A stretch of DNA of 64,000 nt, taken from positions 183,326,942 to 183,390,941 of the forward strand of contig CM022302.1 in the NCBI GenBank assembly GCA_011799875.1. Reading direction: 5' to 3'. The position numbers and the translations under genes are program-made. This document shows, in pieces, positions 46,240-58,106 of the stretch. The notes beneath the pieces were generated by a model. That model was not told the DNA's origin, made no database searches, and saw only the letters and a list, made by a program, of their open reading frames with translations. Origin of the DNA: Thinopyrum elongatum (Eukaryota > Streptophyta > Magnoliopsida > Poales > Poaceae). Each line of letters starts with the position of its first letter. Positions within the stretch are counted from its first letter, which is position 1.

Positions 46240-46257
46240 TCCCCGGCAACGGCGCCA
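46240..46257 (-). promoter_or_regulatory. G1 primer binding site, tRNA-Asp
   Basis: On the minus strand TGGCGCCGTTGCCGGGGA lies a few bases after the 5' LTR end. It is a full-length match to the tRNA-Asp-type PBS used by Athila and many other plant gypsy elements. Confidence 0.85.
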
Positions 46258-46269
46258 GAAATTCTTCCT

Positions 46270-47831
46270 GCTACTTCTTGAGCTTGCGTTCGTTTTTCCC
46301 TTAAAGAGGAAAGGGTGATGCAGCAAAGTAGAGATAAGTATTTCCCTCAGTTTGAGAACCAAGGTATCAATCCAGTAGGAGGAACACACAAGTCACCAAT
46401 GGTTGCACCTACACAAACAAACAAATACTTGCACCCAACGCGATAAAGGGGTTGTCAATCCCTTCACAGTTACTTGCAAGGATGAGATATGATAGAGATA
46501 GGTATAAAAGATAATTAAAAGTGCAAAATAAAGTAAAGGCAAAATAAATCACAGCAAGGTATTTTGGGGTTTTTTGTTTTATAGATCTGAAAATAATATG
46601 ATAAAAATAGACCTGGGGGCCTAGTTTTCACTAGAGGCTTCTCTCTTGAAAGAACACATACGGTGGGTAAACAAATTACTGTTGAGCAATTGATAGAAAA
46701 GCACAAAGTTATGACGATATCTAAGGCAATAATCATGAATATAGGCATCACGTCCATGACAAGTAGACCGACTCCTGCTGCATCTACTAGTATTACTCCA
46801 CACATCAACCGCTATCCAGCATGCATCTAGTGTATTAAGTTAACAAGAACGGAGTAACGCCTTAACCAAGATGACATGATTTAGAGGGATAGATCCAATC
46901 AATATGAAATAAACCCCACCTTTTTATCCTTAATGGCAACAATACAAATACGTGCCTCGCTACCCCTTCTATCACTGGGTGAGGACACCGCAAGATTGAA
47001 CCCATTACAAAGCACCTCTCACATTGCAAGAAAAATCAATCTAGTTGGCCAAACCAAATCAATAGATCGGAGAGAAATACAAAGCTATCTTAATTCATGC
47101 ATAAAAGAGTTCAGATAAGACTCAAATAATATTCATAGATAATCTGATCATAAATCCACAATTCATCGGATCTCAACAAACGCACCGCAAAAGAAGATTA
47201 CATCGAATAGAACTCCAAGAACATCGAGGATAACATTGTATTGAAGATCAAAGAGAGAGAAGAAGCCATCTAACTACTAGCTATGGACCCATAGGTGTTT
47301 GGTAAACTACTCACACATCATCGGAAGGGCAACAAGGTTGATGTAGAGGCCCTCCATGATCGAATCCCCCTCCGGCAGAGTACTGGAACAGGTCTCCAGA
47401 TGGGATCTCACGAGCACAGAAACTTGCGGCGGCGGAAAGGTATTTTTGGTGTGCCCTATGGTATACGGGGAATATTTGGGTATTTATGGAGCTGAGATTG
47501 GAGTTAGAGGAGCCACGGGAAGCCTAGGGGCTTGCCTGGTGAGCTTGTGGCTCACCCATGGACCTTCTGGCCTCCTCCCGAAACTTCCTAGATGTCTTCT
47601 GGCCCAAGAAAAATCATCAAAAAGTTTCATTCCGTTTGGAATCCATTTGGTATTGATTTTTTGTAAAAGACAAAAACAAGGAAAAAACAGCAACTGCCAC
47701 TGGGCACTAGGTTAATATGTTAGTCCCAAAAAATGATATAAAATAGCATAATAATGCATATAAAACATCCAAGATGGATAATATAATTACATGGAACAAT
47801 CAAAAATGATAGATACGTTGGAGATGTATCA
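46270..47831 (-). repeat. G1 5' LTR
   Basis: About 1.56 kb, starting TGATACATCTCCAACGTATC on the minus strand at 47831. It is clearly related to the G2 LTRs along its length but more diverged from them than they are from each other. The inner boundary is approximate. Confidence 0.8.
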
Positions 47832-48680
47832 TTACGTTAGTAAAGCAAATCATTGTCTCTTCATATGTAAGAAAATAATGCATACATTTTTATAGCTATT
47901 TGCGAATATGGTCTAATTGAAAGGACAATTGTTCTTCATGTCGGGAAGCAAATAATCAATTGTGTTTTAGGACATACTTATTGGCTAGGGGTGTGTGATG
48001 ATTTTTTCCGTTGCAACACGCAGACATATGTGCAAGTTAAATATCAGTGGGCCTTAAAATGCCTAGAGGAGGAAGGCAACTTGAGCCACAAGGGCCCAAG
48101 TGGGGAGGCGCACCCCTTTCCCTCTAGGGGAGGTCGAATCCTAGTGGGGGACCCCTTGGCCGGCGCAAGGGGAGGGGTGTCCTTCCCCTCCTCTTTCCAG
48201 CCCCTCCTTCCCTCTAACCTATATATACATGAGATGTCGGCTCTTTTTTACACACAAGTTTTGGAGCCTCCTCTAGTTCATCTAGTTCTAGTTCTAGTTG
48301 GTCCTAGTTGACTAATTAGAGCTAGACTTAGTTACTCTGATACTCATAATTAGAAGCCCAGTGTGGTTCTAATCCCATCCCTCTAGTTTCCCGATGATGA
48401 TTAGCTCTGAACGGCGAAGCGCTGTTGGATCATGAAGACCGTACGCTTGCAACCAAGTAGAGTGGTCATGCTTTCAGTCTTCCGTTCGAGGGATCGTTCA
48501 AGGGCGGTTCACGAGATCATCCTCAATGGTTCGACGGCCTCCAAGTATGATCTACACTAACTCGTCTACTTCTGCTGCACTCCGAAGTCGGTAACGATCG
48601 TTGATCCAAACCCGATATGCATCTTCATATTGTTCTTGGGTGTTCTTAGGGCGATTTTTTTTCCACTATGTTTCCCAATA
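47832..48680 (+). repeat. C2 5' LTR, left-truncated
   Basis: Ends TGTTTCCCAATA, followed by a PBS-like GTGGAATCATGAGCGG (copia Met-type, diverged). A TATATATA near 48220 is a likely TATA box. The LTR start is missing because G1 abuts it at 47831. Confidence 0.7.
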
Positions 48681-49686
48681 GTGGAATCATGAGCGGTTAT
48701 GTGATTAGTTGCGGATTTCGATGTAGATCACATGTGGATGTAAGGGTTTGATGTTCTTGCCATGCTTCCCTCGAGTATTGCTTCGGTTCAGTTCATTGAT
48801 GGCATGATGTAGCTTTGTACAAGGTTCTGACAATTGATCGGCTCTGGCTGTCGACGATCTGCTAACAGTTCCTTGGGCTTCATCATAGTCAAGAATAGTG
48901 AACTATCACGTACGCAAGAGGGCATTGAAGATGAACGGTCTTCTAGGGGGTCATGCATACTTGACGATGTTTAGTGTGGGGGACGAGATTTTTAATCAAG
49001 TCTCTTCTTTCACACACACCCCGAAAGTTAATCTAGCAACAAGAATCATCACCTTGATTGTGCACATAGGTAGTTAGTGTTATCCGAAATCCCTAGCAAC
49101 CACGTAATTAAAATTTTCCATACCAATTAGAGGACGTCTAACTTGGTTTTGCAGGTTTGCATATGATGTAGTATAGCCTTCATCATGATAATGAGTTTAT
49201 GTATGAGATGGTTATATGTTATAATGTTAAGTGGCCTGCGCGTCACTGCATGATGGATTGATTGCCTCCATTATGTAACAGATGTAGGGATAGCCTACAG
49301 GTTACAAGGAGGACCGGGAGCTTCAACAGGCGCAGGAGAAGTAAACTGGTGCCACGAGGTAGTTTTTCAAAATCATTGCCACAGCAATGTTTCAGAGAAA
49401 AACTTCATGAAGACCTCGGAGTACCATGGAGACATTTGCGGCACCCAGGGCTATACCATATCATGCTATTATGAATTGCCTGAGATGTTTATCCCTTTGT
49501 TGCTTGCACCCTTTGATTGCAAAGTAGTCAATTATTAGATGATCTCTCATAGTTAATATCAACTTAAAAGGTGCTCTTCCCAGTGTTGCAACCGTCTATA
49601 ACACGTAGCATCCCGGAGTAGGTCATGTCCACATCATTACAAATGGGTTGTGTGGTGTAAGACGATATATGGTCAGACCATGTATG

Positions 49687-49691
49687 CAGAT
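49687..49691. repeat. Target site duplication CAGAT of T1
   Basis: CAGAT directly precedes the left T1 LTR and recurs at 63221-63225 directly after the right LTR. Confidence 0.92.
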
Positions 49692-50140
49692 TGTCGGTGT
49701 CAAAACCGGCTGACCTCGGGGTAGGGGGTCCCGAGTTGTGGATCCAGGATCGATGGGTAACAAGGGACGATGAACACAGTGTTTACCCAGGTTCGGGCCC
49801 TCTCGAAGAGGTAATACCCTATGTCTTGCTTGATTGTATTGATTGTATAACATGGTTTACATAGTAGATCTACCTCGAGATCAGTATGAGCTAAACCCTA
49901 GGCTACGGGGGGATGAAGATAGCTCCCCCCTAATGACTACAACCCTTGGTTTATATGGACACCGATAGGGTTACGGTTACCGAAGATAGATTACAACAAG
50001 AGGGAAAGAGATCTCGTCCACCCTTGACTTGGAGGGCACACCACGGCTTCACAGGTCTCCGGTCACCACACGGCTCCACCAGTCTGGCCCATGCACAATG
50101 GACCGTCGCCCCGAGGACCCCTTAGTCCATGACTCCCTTA
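49692..50140 (-). repeat. T1 3' LTR
   Basis: Collinear over 449 bp with 62772-63220. The outer terminus is TGTCGGTGTCAAAACCGG on the plus strand. The inner end reads CTCCCTTA where the other LTR has CTCCCTCA. Confidence 0.92.
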
Positions 50141-50587
50141 GTAGCCCTCGAACTTGCCTCCAATGCCAAGACTTGTATCCGGTATCCATTCCGACCAGTA
50201 TTCGGTTTGCGGGGCGAGTTCCTCAGCAAGTCTTCCCCTTGTTCGGTACCAAGTGATGTACGGAGTCTGAAATGGCTGTTTTACTTAACACCGAAGGTAG
50301 TAATAAAAATATCACTCAAGCGCAAATAGTGCCTTTATCTTACAACTTTTTCTCCTTCAATGAAGAGTCGCTTCCGGCCATAATGCCAAGCAGTTACTAT
50401 TTCTCGAAGCGCGGCTCGAGGCTGACGCCGCGCTTGACACGTCCCTTCGAGGTGGAGATCGTGTCCCGCTTTTCGAGGGATATGGTTAATGATTTCGATT
50501 CCCCTCCCCGCTCATAACGTTGTGGAGATATCGGGAAGTGGAGAGGCCAACGGCGTGAAAAAAGGGATCTCTGGCCTGCCCACAATC

Positions 50588-50593
50588 TATAAA
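50588..50593 (+). promoter_or_regulatory. Candidate TATA box of the T1 antisense gene
   Basis: TATAAA in the context AATCTATAAAGG, followed by a G run and then a C/T-rich stretch, lies about 130 bp before the ATG at 50719. It could drive plus-strand transcription opposite to the element's own transcript. No experimental support. Confidence 0.45.
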
Positions 50594-50718
50594 GGGGGGG
50601 GGGGCTGCTACAGTCTGCATCCCACGCCTTCTCCTACCTTCCGCACTCGCGATCCTTCAGACCTCCAGCGCCCTTTCTCCCTGCTTCCATAGCCAATCCC
50701 ACTTTACCTCCTTCAGCC

Positions 50719-53700
50719 ATGGCCAGGTCCGGTGCCAATGGGAAGTGGGAGGCCTCCTCCGTCACCAATGAGGATATACTAAAGCTGAAAGAGGCCGGTT
50801 ACTTGCCGGCCAACGTCGCCCATCGAGCCCCCGAAGAGGGCCAGATCATCCCTACGCCCGAGCCGGGCGAAAGGGTAGTTTTTCTCCCCCATTTCCTTAG
50901 AGGGCTTGGATTTCCACTGCACCCCTTTGTGCGGGGGCTAATGTTTTACTATGGGCTGGATTTCCACGATCTAGCCCCCAACTCCCCCCTCCACATTTTG
51001 ACCTTCATCGTCGTTGTGAAGCGCTCCTCCGGGTCCAGCCGCACTTTGGCTTATGGCTGAAGGTGTTCAACGTGAAGCCCAAGGTGGTTGGCGGCGAGCA
51101 CGCGGACTGCGGAGGGGCCATGATCAGCAAGCTGACACGTGTCCAGTGGCCAGACGGCCACTTCGTCGACACCGTCCGGATGTGGTAGAAGGAGTGGTTC
51201 TATATCACCGAGCCGAAGGAGGCCGCATGGGGAGCGGCCCCCGCCTTCCGGTCCGGACCCCCCACTAGATTGGCCTCCTAGACCATCAAGAGTCCAGACT
51301 GGGGATGTGTTGCCGACGCCAAAGCACTACAGAAGCACGTCGACAACGTAATAGAGATCGGCGCGAAGCTAGACGACGTGTTCTAGATCATGCTCCACCA
51401 CGGGCTCCTCCCTTGCCAAGAGAGGGCCAAGCCCATGTGGGAGCATGAGCCCGAGGATCCGGCCACTGTGCGGCACCTCTTTGGCACGACTCCTGACAAG
51501 ATATGGGGCCAACTATTCCAGCCCCATAAGGAGTTGCCGGCCGAGGGGAATGACATCGGTCTTGATGCCACAAATCCCCCAAGGGAGGTGAGTGGCATGT
51601 CTCTTTGAAGAGTATTCGGATATTCACATTACGTGAGATTCGATCTAACCTAGTTATGTGGATTCTGCAGGGCTGGCTCGCCAAGGCCAAGAAGATCAGT
51701 GGCCCGGCGCCGCTGCCGGAGGGGCCCCGATCAGAGTAGCTGGAGAAGATGTTGGTCATGGTGCCCTACAAGGCGCCCGCTAAGAAGGGCAAGAAGTAAG
51801 AGGCACCGGAGGCCAGGGAGGGCCTCCACCGCAGGCTCCGTCCGGGCAACTGGTCCGGAGATGCTGTAGCCTCATCCGTATAGGATGGGGGCGAGGAGGA
51901 GGAGGACGAAGAGGAGAGTGCCTCTTCGCACTCCAAAATGAGGCCGGCGTCCGAGGACGTCGAGGAGGTCCAACCTTCCGCGGCCCCAAAGAGACGACAC
52001 CGGCCTAAGTTGGTTATACCTGATAGCTTGGATGATGAGAAGTCCAAGGCATCCGAGGAGCTCCCGAAGAAGGGATCCAGGGTCAAGCCCCCTGCCAGTA
52101 GGTAATGTGTCTGTATTTTCAGCTATTATGCTTTTAGTAGTTTGTTTTAGTTGAAGGTTAACCCCTCCGAATTGCAGTCCCCCACATGAGCGCCCCACCA
52201 AGCAAATCTCAGAAGGGACGTCTCCGCCCGACGAGCTGGCAGACAGTGGGTCTATGGCGCGCTCTGCGCCTCCTTTGGTCCCCGAAGAGGCTGAGGAGGT
52301 GTGGTCCCAAAGAACTCCTCCTCCTTCGAACACGGAGGGGGAGGTAGATGTCGTAGTGGCCGAGGTCAACACCTCGGTCACCGAAGACCAGGAGGGAGCA
52401 TCCCTCTTGGCCGACGAGGGAAAAGAGTCTGGGCCATCGGGACCCCCTCCATTGACCGCTCCCAAGCCTCCGAGGCCCTCGATGGCACAGATTCCTCCTA
52501 GCGAGGAGGGGGCCGGGGAGCCAACGCCAGCACCGAACACCTCCGCACGGGCGGTGGTGGGCTGGCCGGACACGCTGGAGGAGTTGGTGAGCAACTCCAT
52601 CATCGTTGAAGGGCACCGCACCCTGATGGGTGCGGTTATGCAGAGTGTTCGGTCCGTCCAATCTGGACTAAACGACGCTATCCAAGGCCTTCTAATAGGC
52701 TTTGAGGTAAGTCAAGTAATGATCCTTCCTCATAATGCGGTTATAGTTCTTAGTTTAAGTAGGCCGCATACATAGCAGCCCCCGAGACTCTGCCAGGATC
52801 TTCGAAGAGACCTGCAGAGGATCAAATTCGGTAGGTCGGTTAACAATGTCGACATTTCTGATGCTAACGCAGGCATCTTCCGTGGCCGCGGCTACTAATG
52901 CCGCGGCGTTAGAGGAGATGGATTGGAAGCTCAAGCTTTCCAATTAAGAGCTGGACCTTGTCAACAAACGGCTTGACGAGGCGCAAGGTAAGCTATGTAA
53001 AAAGATGTGTATTTGCCAGATAGGGACTGGCCGGGCCATTGACTGATCCTTTATCTTGATGATCTTGCAGCTGCTGCCATCGAGGTTGAGGGCTTAAAGG
53101 AGGCCCTTAAGAAAGCTGAGGCCGAGGCGGCCGAGAAGAGGACAGCCGCTGAGAGGGCGGTGTCCGAGCTTGAGCAGGCCAAGCGTGCTGCTAAGCAGCA
53201 TGAATCTCAGGTAACCGAGATCCAAGGGGAGCTCCAGGATGCCGCTGAGAAGCTTGAGGCCCTTGAGAAGGGGCGGGAGGAGCAATCCTCCTGTTTGTCC
53301 AAGGCAGAGAAAGAGCTCCAGGAGGTGAGGAGTGACGCCCGAGGTGTCCGGGGGGAGCTTCAGCAAGCCGCACAAATTGCCAAAGGTAAGAAATATTTAT
53401 TGCAGAGTGTGTTCGGAGGCAACAGATTCGCCCTACTGACGAGGGTCTGGCGCTCCGCAAGCATCTTCGTTGAACTCCCAAAGAATGCGGCGGCCGCGGC
53501 AAGGCACTATGCCACTCGTGAGGAGGATTCCATGCAGCGGCTCTTTTGGTCACAGTTTCCGGACTCTGAGCGTCCTCCCCTCCTCGGCGATCAAATGAAG
53601 CAGCTGATGGAGATGCATTGGATGTCTGAGCTGGCCTTGAAGGACCTCTGTGTCAGCCTGTGGCCGGCCGAGCCCATTTTGGACACCTACTTCAACCTTG

Positions 53701-53945
53701 TGTAAAGGCTACGGGAGGCGCCGCTCTGGATTGACGCCATGAAGCGGTCGGCGTGCCTTGAGGGGGCGAGGCTTGCGTTTGCGAAGAACATGGTTCATTG
53801 GCCAAGGATTAATCCAATGGAGATGGCCACTGGTCCTCCGCCCCAGGGGAAGGAGCATCGCCGCCCCGAGCAGTACTTCGTGCAGGTGATGAACGGAGCG
53901 CGGGCGATAGAGGGCCAGTGTTCGAAAAATGTAATGCTTGAGTAG
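50719..53945 (+). pseudogene. T1 antisense five-exon gene (Transposase_28-like, retroelement-associated)
   Basis: Exons 50719-51587, 51671-52101, 52178-52706, 52873-52987 and 53071-53945. All four introns are GT...AG and every junction keeps frame. The N-terminal part (LKEAGYLPANVAHRAPEEGQ, then FLPHFLRGLGFPLHPFVRGL) resembles the grass 'putative gypsy type transposon' domain (Pfam PF04195), a name that does not imply transposase activity. Exon 2 is acidic and Ser-rich, exon 5 begins with a long coiled coil (KEALKKAEAEAAEKR; ELQDAAEKLEALEKG), and the C-terminus has RLFWSQFPDSERPPL and EGARLAFAKNMVHW. Lesions: a frame slip near 51015, and stops near 51186, 51280, 51385, 51737, 51797, 52945 and 53703. 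Role unknown. Confidence 0.78.
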
Positions 53946-54072
53946 ATGTAGCAAGCTTGTACCAAGTGGGATTTATGCTTTATTATGCGCCCGGCGAACT
54001 TAGTGATTAAATTTTGACTCTTGTGTGGCTGTATGTTTAGTTCTGAAAGCTACCAGTCGTCAGCTTCAGCCC
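53946..54072 (+). other. 3' flank of the antisense gene
   Basis: Probable 3' UTR of the plus-strand gene (TTTATGCTTTATTATG, then ATTAAATTTTGACTC). It is interrupted by the solo LTR and continues at 58107. Confidence 0.5.
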
Positions 54073-54077
54073 CCAAG

Positions 54078-57000
54078 TGTAACACCCCAAAAATATTTTC
54101 TAAATTTTTGAAATCTTTCCTTTAAAAATAAAATGTTTTGAAAATCATATTACTTTTCTACCAATTGAAAACCCTTTCAAATTTTAACTTGGTTTCAAAT
54201 TTTCTTTAATGATTCTGTTTTGAAAGGTTTAAAATTGTTTGGATAATTAATTTGGAGGTTTTCAAACAATTTTTCAAATAGGAAAGTTTTTTTTGAAATA
54301 AATTAAATTTTCAAAGAAAATGGCCCTCTTCACTTCTTTCTAGCCTTCCAAAATCATCCAAATAATTTTTGTGCCACCCCCATTTATCCCTCAAGTCATT
54401 CTATTATTCTAGGGCAGTACCCAAATCTCTCCCACCCCACAAAAAATATTTTTCACAATTCAAATAAATTCCCAAGTTGGAATTTGTATTTTTCATCATT
54501 CCTTGGTTTACAAAGGAACCACCATTTCTATAAGGATTCCACCTCCACCAAAATTATCTCAACAAATATATGGTACCCACAACCCATTTCTCCAAAAACA
54601 TGGGGTGCCACAGTTCAAAAATTTCAAATTCTACCCAATTCAAATTTGGACCAGATTCAATATTTCTGATCCAAACATATTTTTAAATGCTCCAAAAATT
54701 CCCAAACTTTGTCAGGCCCTCTCATATGCATCAACACATCACCACAAAAATTGCCACAAATTCTAAAAATCCCTAGCACACTCTGCCATGGGAACATATG
54801 GATGTCTGTGCACTGTTCATCCCTGAAGAAATTTAGTTAACTGAATTTTGTCTTCAGTGGCAGAGCCGATCGGTGCCGTGCACCCCTCCCCTTCCTTCTC
54901 CTTCATGGCGATGCCAAGTTCATCAATACCCCCGACCCCTCCTGGCCCACTCCGCATCCTCTCCTCGCCGGTGAGCTGGCGACTAGTCGGTGCAACGGCC
55001 CCGAGCTGATCCACGGCGGACCGCGCGGAGCCGCCTCGGTCACCGACCTCCATCACTGCGTCACTGACCTTCCCCACCTAATTACTCTCCACGCGGCACC
55101 TCCTCCACACTCTCTCCATGCCGACCATGCCGCCCTTGGCCCTCTGTCAGTCACCATAGGCGGACGACGTCCGCCGCACCCGTACGGTGGCCACGCCGTG
55201 GATGAGGACGAGGAGCTCGAGCGCATCCACGCTGAGCCTTGCGGATATCTCCACCGCCCTCATAACAGCCGTACCACCCCTGACCACCGCCCTAACCACC
55301 TTCGGCGGCCGGAGTAACTCCGGCGTCGCCCGCAATATTCAGACCGCCTCGACAGCCTATAAATAGAAGCCCCGAGCTCCCCTCGTTCCACCCATCGCCT
55401 CCACCACCTCCTAATCGCCCCTTCGCCACTTCCCCGACCTCGAGGGGGTCTCCTTCCTCCTCTCCGGCCACCGCTCCGCCGCCTCTGTTTCCGATCGGTT
55501 TGACGCCGTTACTCCACCACCACTGCTCAAATCCTGCCAGTAGCCTTATATTCCACCACAACATTGATTCCCCACTCCAATTCCGCTTCCCGAGCTCTCT
55601 CCGGCGAGCTTCCGACTCCACCAAACCACCGTCTGCCACCGTGGACCTCTCCGGCATTCTGCTGCTCTCCGGCGACCACCACCACCTCCTACCGACGCGG
55701 TCGTCTACCCCGAGCACACTCCGACCTTCACCACCTCCCAAAACCCCGGCGATCGCCGTCTCCCCTCTGTTTTCGCGCGCGTGTTCGAATTTTTGAACCT
55801 GACGGGTGGACCCCACCCCGCGCTTTTCTTTTTCTTTTTCTCTGTGTTAAACGAAGGCGTAATCTCTACTTTTACGCCTTCCACGCTGGAAAGCGTATTT
55901 CTGCCCAAAGCGTTTTCCTTATAAGCACTCAGGGACTAGATTTTTACAGAAACAACCCTGGTTTTCAAAGTTTAATAACTCCTAAACTACAACTCTGTTT
56001 AAGTTGATTTTTTTTAAAATTCTTATTTTTCTCTCTAGTTTTTTTTTGGTATTTATTTAAAAATGTTTTGAGACAACTTTTTGTACTGTTGTCAAATTTT
56101 TTAATTTGAGTTAAATTTGAATTTTCAGAAAAAGAAGAGGAAATCCTTGCCGGGAATTTTGAAGGGTTTTCACTTGACTACTTTGGACAAGGCAAGCATT
56201 ATTGAACTTGGGATATGGTGATTGCGTTTTGCATTTGCATGTTTGCATCCGTTGGTGTTGCACCACATATATCACAAGTGCATGCATGTTCGGTCATATC
56301 ACTTTCTTGCTCATGTCTTGCACTTCCCTCAAGGAAAGAATCCTTCTAACATGGTAAAGCTGTGAGTATCCAGGAGAGTGTCTCCTGCCTTGGACGTGCC
56401 GGTGGGCACGGGCCATTATTTTTTGACACGGTGGTGTCACGTGACTCATGTGGATTATATCGGTGGTAATAATTAACACCTCCTGAGTCGGCCTAGATAG
56501 AGTCTTGTTCCTTTACACCTAGCTATATACCGTGCTACCATGGGTCCTTCCGCAAGGAAGGTACGGCTTAGTAAGTTGATAACCCCTGTCTAAGTGCACA
56601 TCGTACAGAGGGCCATGATGAGGGTTTCCAGGGCCTTGGACTAAATCCTGTCATCGGGTCAGGGGGCATGGGTGTTTCCGGTTGTAAACAAGAGGGGGGC
56701 ACCCCTTGGAATCCGCGTGTATTAATAGTGATCCCATGCAGGACGTTGGTCTCCCCATCTTAGAGTTTTTCTTGAACGATGCTTTGGGTGATTCCTGGCA
56801 TCCGAAAAGTTAATCTGGTGTGTGCTGGTTAGGTGAGTTTTCAACCCAAAGACCGTAAAGGGAATTAGTCAGTGTCACGGTACTGACTAAAGAAATCCTT
56901 TACTTGTGGGTAAAGAGTACACCCTCTGCAGAGTTTAACCTATTCGAATAGCCGTTGTCCACGGTCAAGGGCGTTAGCTGGGTGGGTCAAGTGTCGGTCC

Positions 57001-58101
57001 CGGTGTCGGTCTCCGGAGGAAATAATTTTAATATGCCTGAAATATTTTGCAGGATAATTATTGACACCCTGTTGCTACCATGAATATTTTATGCTTGTTA
57101 AATATTATTATGGTTATGCATAATATTGAGGACTAACCCGTTTCTCTTATTTTGAATTTTTCCTGAGTGTCTCAGGGGCTGGCTAGACTACCCCGGGCAC
57201 TCAATTTTATTTTCAAGACCTTTCGTGGTGTCACTCGAGTTAACAGACGGCTTATCCCGCCACTACTCTTGTGGAGACCCGATTGGCATTTCTCTTCAAG
57301 TCCGACCGTGGCGTCACTTGACACCCGACTGGCATTTCTCTTCAAGTCCGACCGTGGTGTCACTTGACACCCGACTGGCATTTCTCTTCAAGTCCGACCG
57401 TGGCGTCACTTGACACCCGACTGGCATTTCTCTTCAAGTCCGACCATGGCGTCACTTGACACGCGACTGGCATTTCTTTTATTTTGCTGAGTGTCACTTG
57501 GGTTGGCTAGACTACCCGTGGCATTCATTTGTTTAATTTCTAATAAGTTTGATCATGGCTAACATGCTATGTTCACGTTCATATCATTTATTTGTCATGA
57601 TTTAACTTTCAGTTAGCATGAGCATATGCATCCATTATATCTTCTGTTCGTAATGTTTGCGAGTACATTCCAACGTACTCACTGGCTTGTCCCTGGCTAT
57701 TTACTTGGCCAGACTTGGAGGAGGACGAGCTTGTGGAGGAGGATTGCGCTAGCGAGCCCGACACTTAGAGGAGTCCCAGTCAGTCAACCTGTGAGATAGG
57801 AGTCTACCACATGTATCATCCGCTGAGCTTCCGCTACACAAATAAAATAGTCAAGCCTCCCTCTGACGCTTGGCTCTATGTTATTGTACTAGTATTGTAT
57901 CACCACCACACCACTATCATATTCCGCCACTTCCTTATATTGGCGAGTTTGTAATAATGTTGTTGAGCTCCCAGACTCAACCTTGTGTAATATTATCTTA
58001 TACTGGTTATCTGTATCAAGGAAGTCCACCAGTTGTGTTGATCTTGGGGCTGGTGTGACTTAGGGCTATTCTGGGATTTATTCTCGGAAATGGGCCCGAC
58101 A
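54078..58101 (+). mobile_element. Solo LTR of a long-LTR gypsy element (4.0 kb)
   Basis: Starts TGTAACACCCC, a common plant gypsy LTR start, and ends GGGCCCGACA. It is flanked by the perfect duplication CCAAG (54073-54077 and 58102-58106). There is no PBS, PPT or gag-pol inside, so it is best read as a solo LTR left after LTR-LTR recombination. Open frames of up to 174 codons in the GC-rich middle (55000-55800) lack recognisable motifs. Confidence 0.78.
57285..57480 (+). repeat. 46-bp tandem repeat within the solo LTR
   Basis: GCATTTCTCTTCAAGTCCGA recurs about every 46 bp (starts near 57289, 57332, 57378, 57424, with a partial unit near 57470). The units are nearly identical and share GTCACTTGACACCCGACTG. 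Confidence 0.88.
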
Positions 58102-58106
58102 CCAAG

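Larger units (their letters stand above)
27646..47831 (-). mobile_element. Athila-like gypsy element G1 (minus strand), truncated, interrupted by G2
   Basis: Pieces are 27646-29971 (3' spacer, ORF, leader) and 46150-47831 (leader, PBS, 5' LTR). On the minus strand the 5' LTR begins TGATACATCTCC at 47831 and ends near 46270, followed by a perfect tRNA-Asp PBS (46240-46257). G2 sits in the leader with the GGGAG duplication. G1 lacks its polypurine tract and 3' LTR: its 3' spacer stops at 27646 against the CACTA terminus. It has no pol and is non-autonomous. Confidence 0.82.

Noticed and set aside
50719..51060. Reading the Transposase_28-like domain as a DNA transposase
   Set aside because: The family label is historical and no catalytic triad or terminal inverted repeats are seen. 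The gene sits inside a gypsy element with LTRs and a target duplication.
51872..52621. A 249-codon minus frame
   Set aside because: It runs opposite exons 2 and 3 of the antisense gene and crosses their intron. The plus-strand model has consistent splice sites and motifs, so this is a shadow.
53386..53405. A possible fifth intron (GTAAG...GCAG) in the antisense gene
   Set aside because: It would be only 20 bp and the reading frame is open straight through, so exon 5 is taken as continuous from 53071.
55292..55816. A 174-codon minus frame and overlapping plus frames (to 147 codons) in GC-rich sequence
   Set aside because: They lie wholly inside the solo LTR, overlap on both strands, and show only Pro/Ser/Gly-rich composition without motifs, so they reflect base composition.
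57285..57480. Regular repeats that could suggest a CRISPR-like array
   Set aside because: The units are contiguous 46-bp tandem copies without unique spacers, in plant retrotransposon DNA.
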